From contig CAMYJY010000127.1 in the NCBI GenBank assembly GCA_947258835.1, positions 1 through 6,253 on the forward strand: DNA of 6,253 bases. The letters are read 5' to 3'. The position numbers were made by a program, and so were the translations under genes. The notes under the pieces are model-generated. The model worked only from the letters and a program-made list of their open reading frames with translations, did not search any database and was not told where the DNA came from. The DNA is from an uncultured Pirellulales bacterium (GTDB lineage Bacteria; Planctomycetota; Planctomycetia; Pirellulales; Lacipirellulaceae). Below, in pieces: positions 6,068 to 6,253 of this stretch (position 1 is its first letter; each line of letters starts with the position of its first letter).

Positions 6068-6253
6068 TTACGGGCCAGACGCCTGCTCTAGGTAATGCAA
6101 AACCGCTTGGGCAATGTCTGTTTCGGCCACCCGCGCCAAGGCCCGCCAGCCGGGCACGGCGTTCACCTCCAGCGCGTACAGCTGACCGTCTTGACCCGGC
6201 AGGAGATCCACACCGGCTACGGCAGCGCCCACAGCGGCCGCGGCCCGCAGCGC
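6068..6253 (-). CDS. RimK-family ATP-grasp ligase, C-terminal fragment cut by window edge
   Basis: Only the last 61 codons are inside the window; the gene continues beyond 6253. The visible part includes AGVDLLPGQDGQLYALEVNAVPGWRAL, numbering from the first visible residue about 13-39. LEVN, with E29 and N31, is the Mg-ATP-binding pair of ATP-grasp enzymes, and the VPGW stretch after it is typical of the RimK branch. RimK-type ligases add glutamate or another amino acid to a protein, peptide or cofactor; planctomycetes also have such ligases linked to the tetrahydromethanopterin pathway. The visible tail does not say which substrate is used. It ends 155 nt before the NfeD-like gene, so it is probably a separate transcript. 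Confidence 0.8.
   Translation of the reverse strand, partial: ALRAAAAVGAAVAGVDLLPGQDGQLYALEVNAVPGWRALARVAETDIAQAVLHYLEQASGP

Overview
The window reads like a piece of a planctomycete chromosome, probably Pirellula-like. This is inferred from the gene set: a flotillin next to an NfeD-like protein, OleC/OleD enzymes of the OleC-NADH-epimerase type, and the end of a RimK-like ATP-grasp ligase. The GC-rich but uneven composition and the intergenic palindromic repeats fit. No rRNA, tRNA or marker gene fixes the taxon. All five supported genes lie on the minus strand, so the window is read from right to left.

Right edge (6068-6253): the last 61 codons of a RimK-type ATP-grasp ligase. After a 155-nt gap comes a flotillin module. 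It consists of a small membrane protein with an acidic loop and an NfeD-like OB-fold tail (5247-5912), then a 541-aa flotillin (3571-5196). The two are 50 nt apart and each has a clear AAGGAG ribosome binding site. This matches the known YuaF/YuaG (B. subtilis) and YqiJ/YqiK (E. coli) pairings.

Middle (3171-3570): about 400 nt without a convincing gene but with three inverted repeats. One is next to the flotillin stop and one is directly in front of the oleC start codon.

Left half: oleC (1362-3170) and oleD (312-1325), 36 nt apart and almost certainly one transcript. OleD reduces the beta-keto acid made by OleA, OleC closes the product to a beta-lactone, and OleB decarboxylates that to a long-chain olefin. 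OleA and OleB are not in the window.

The most unusual feature is inside oleC. A 137-bp element made of tandem 7-bp units (gagttgc) in inverted orientation sits in frame between the core adenylation domain and the conserved WHRLGD motif. It adds roughly 40 residues of repeat-derived peptide to an enzyme whose other motifs look intact. The left 311 nt are intergenic and carry a near-perfect 24-bp inverted repeat of the 'gtgcctgacccc' kind.
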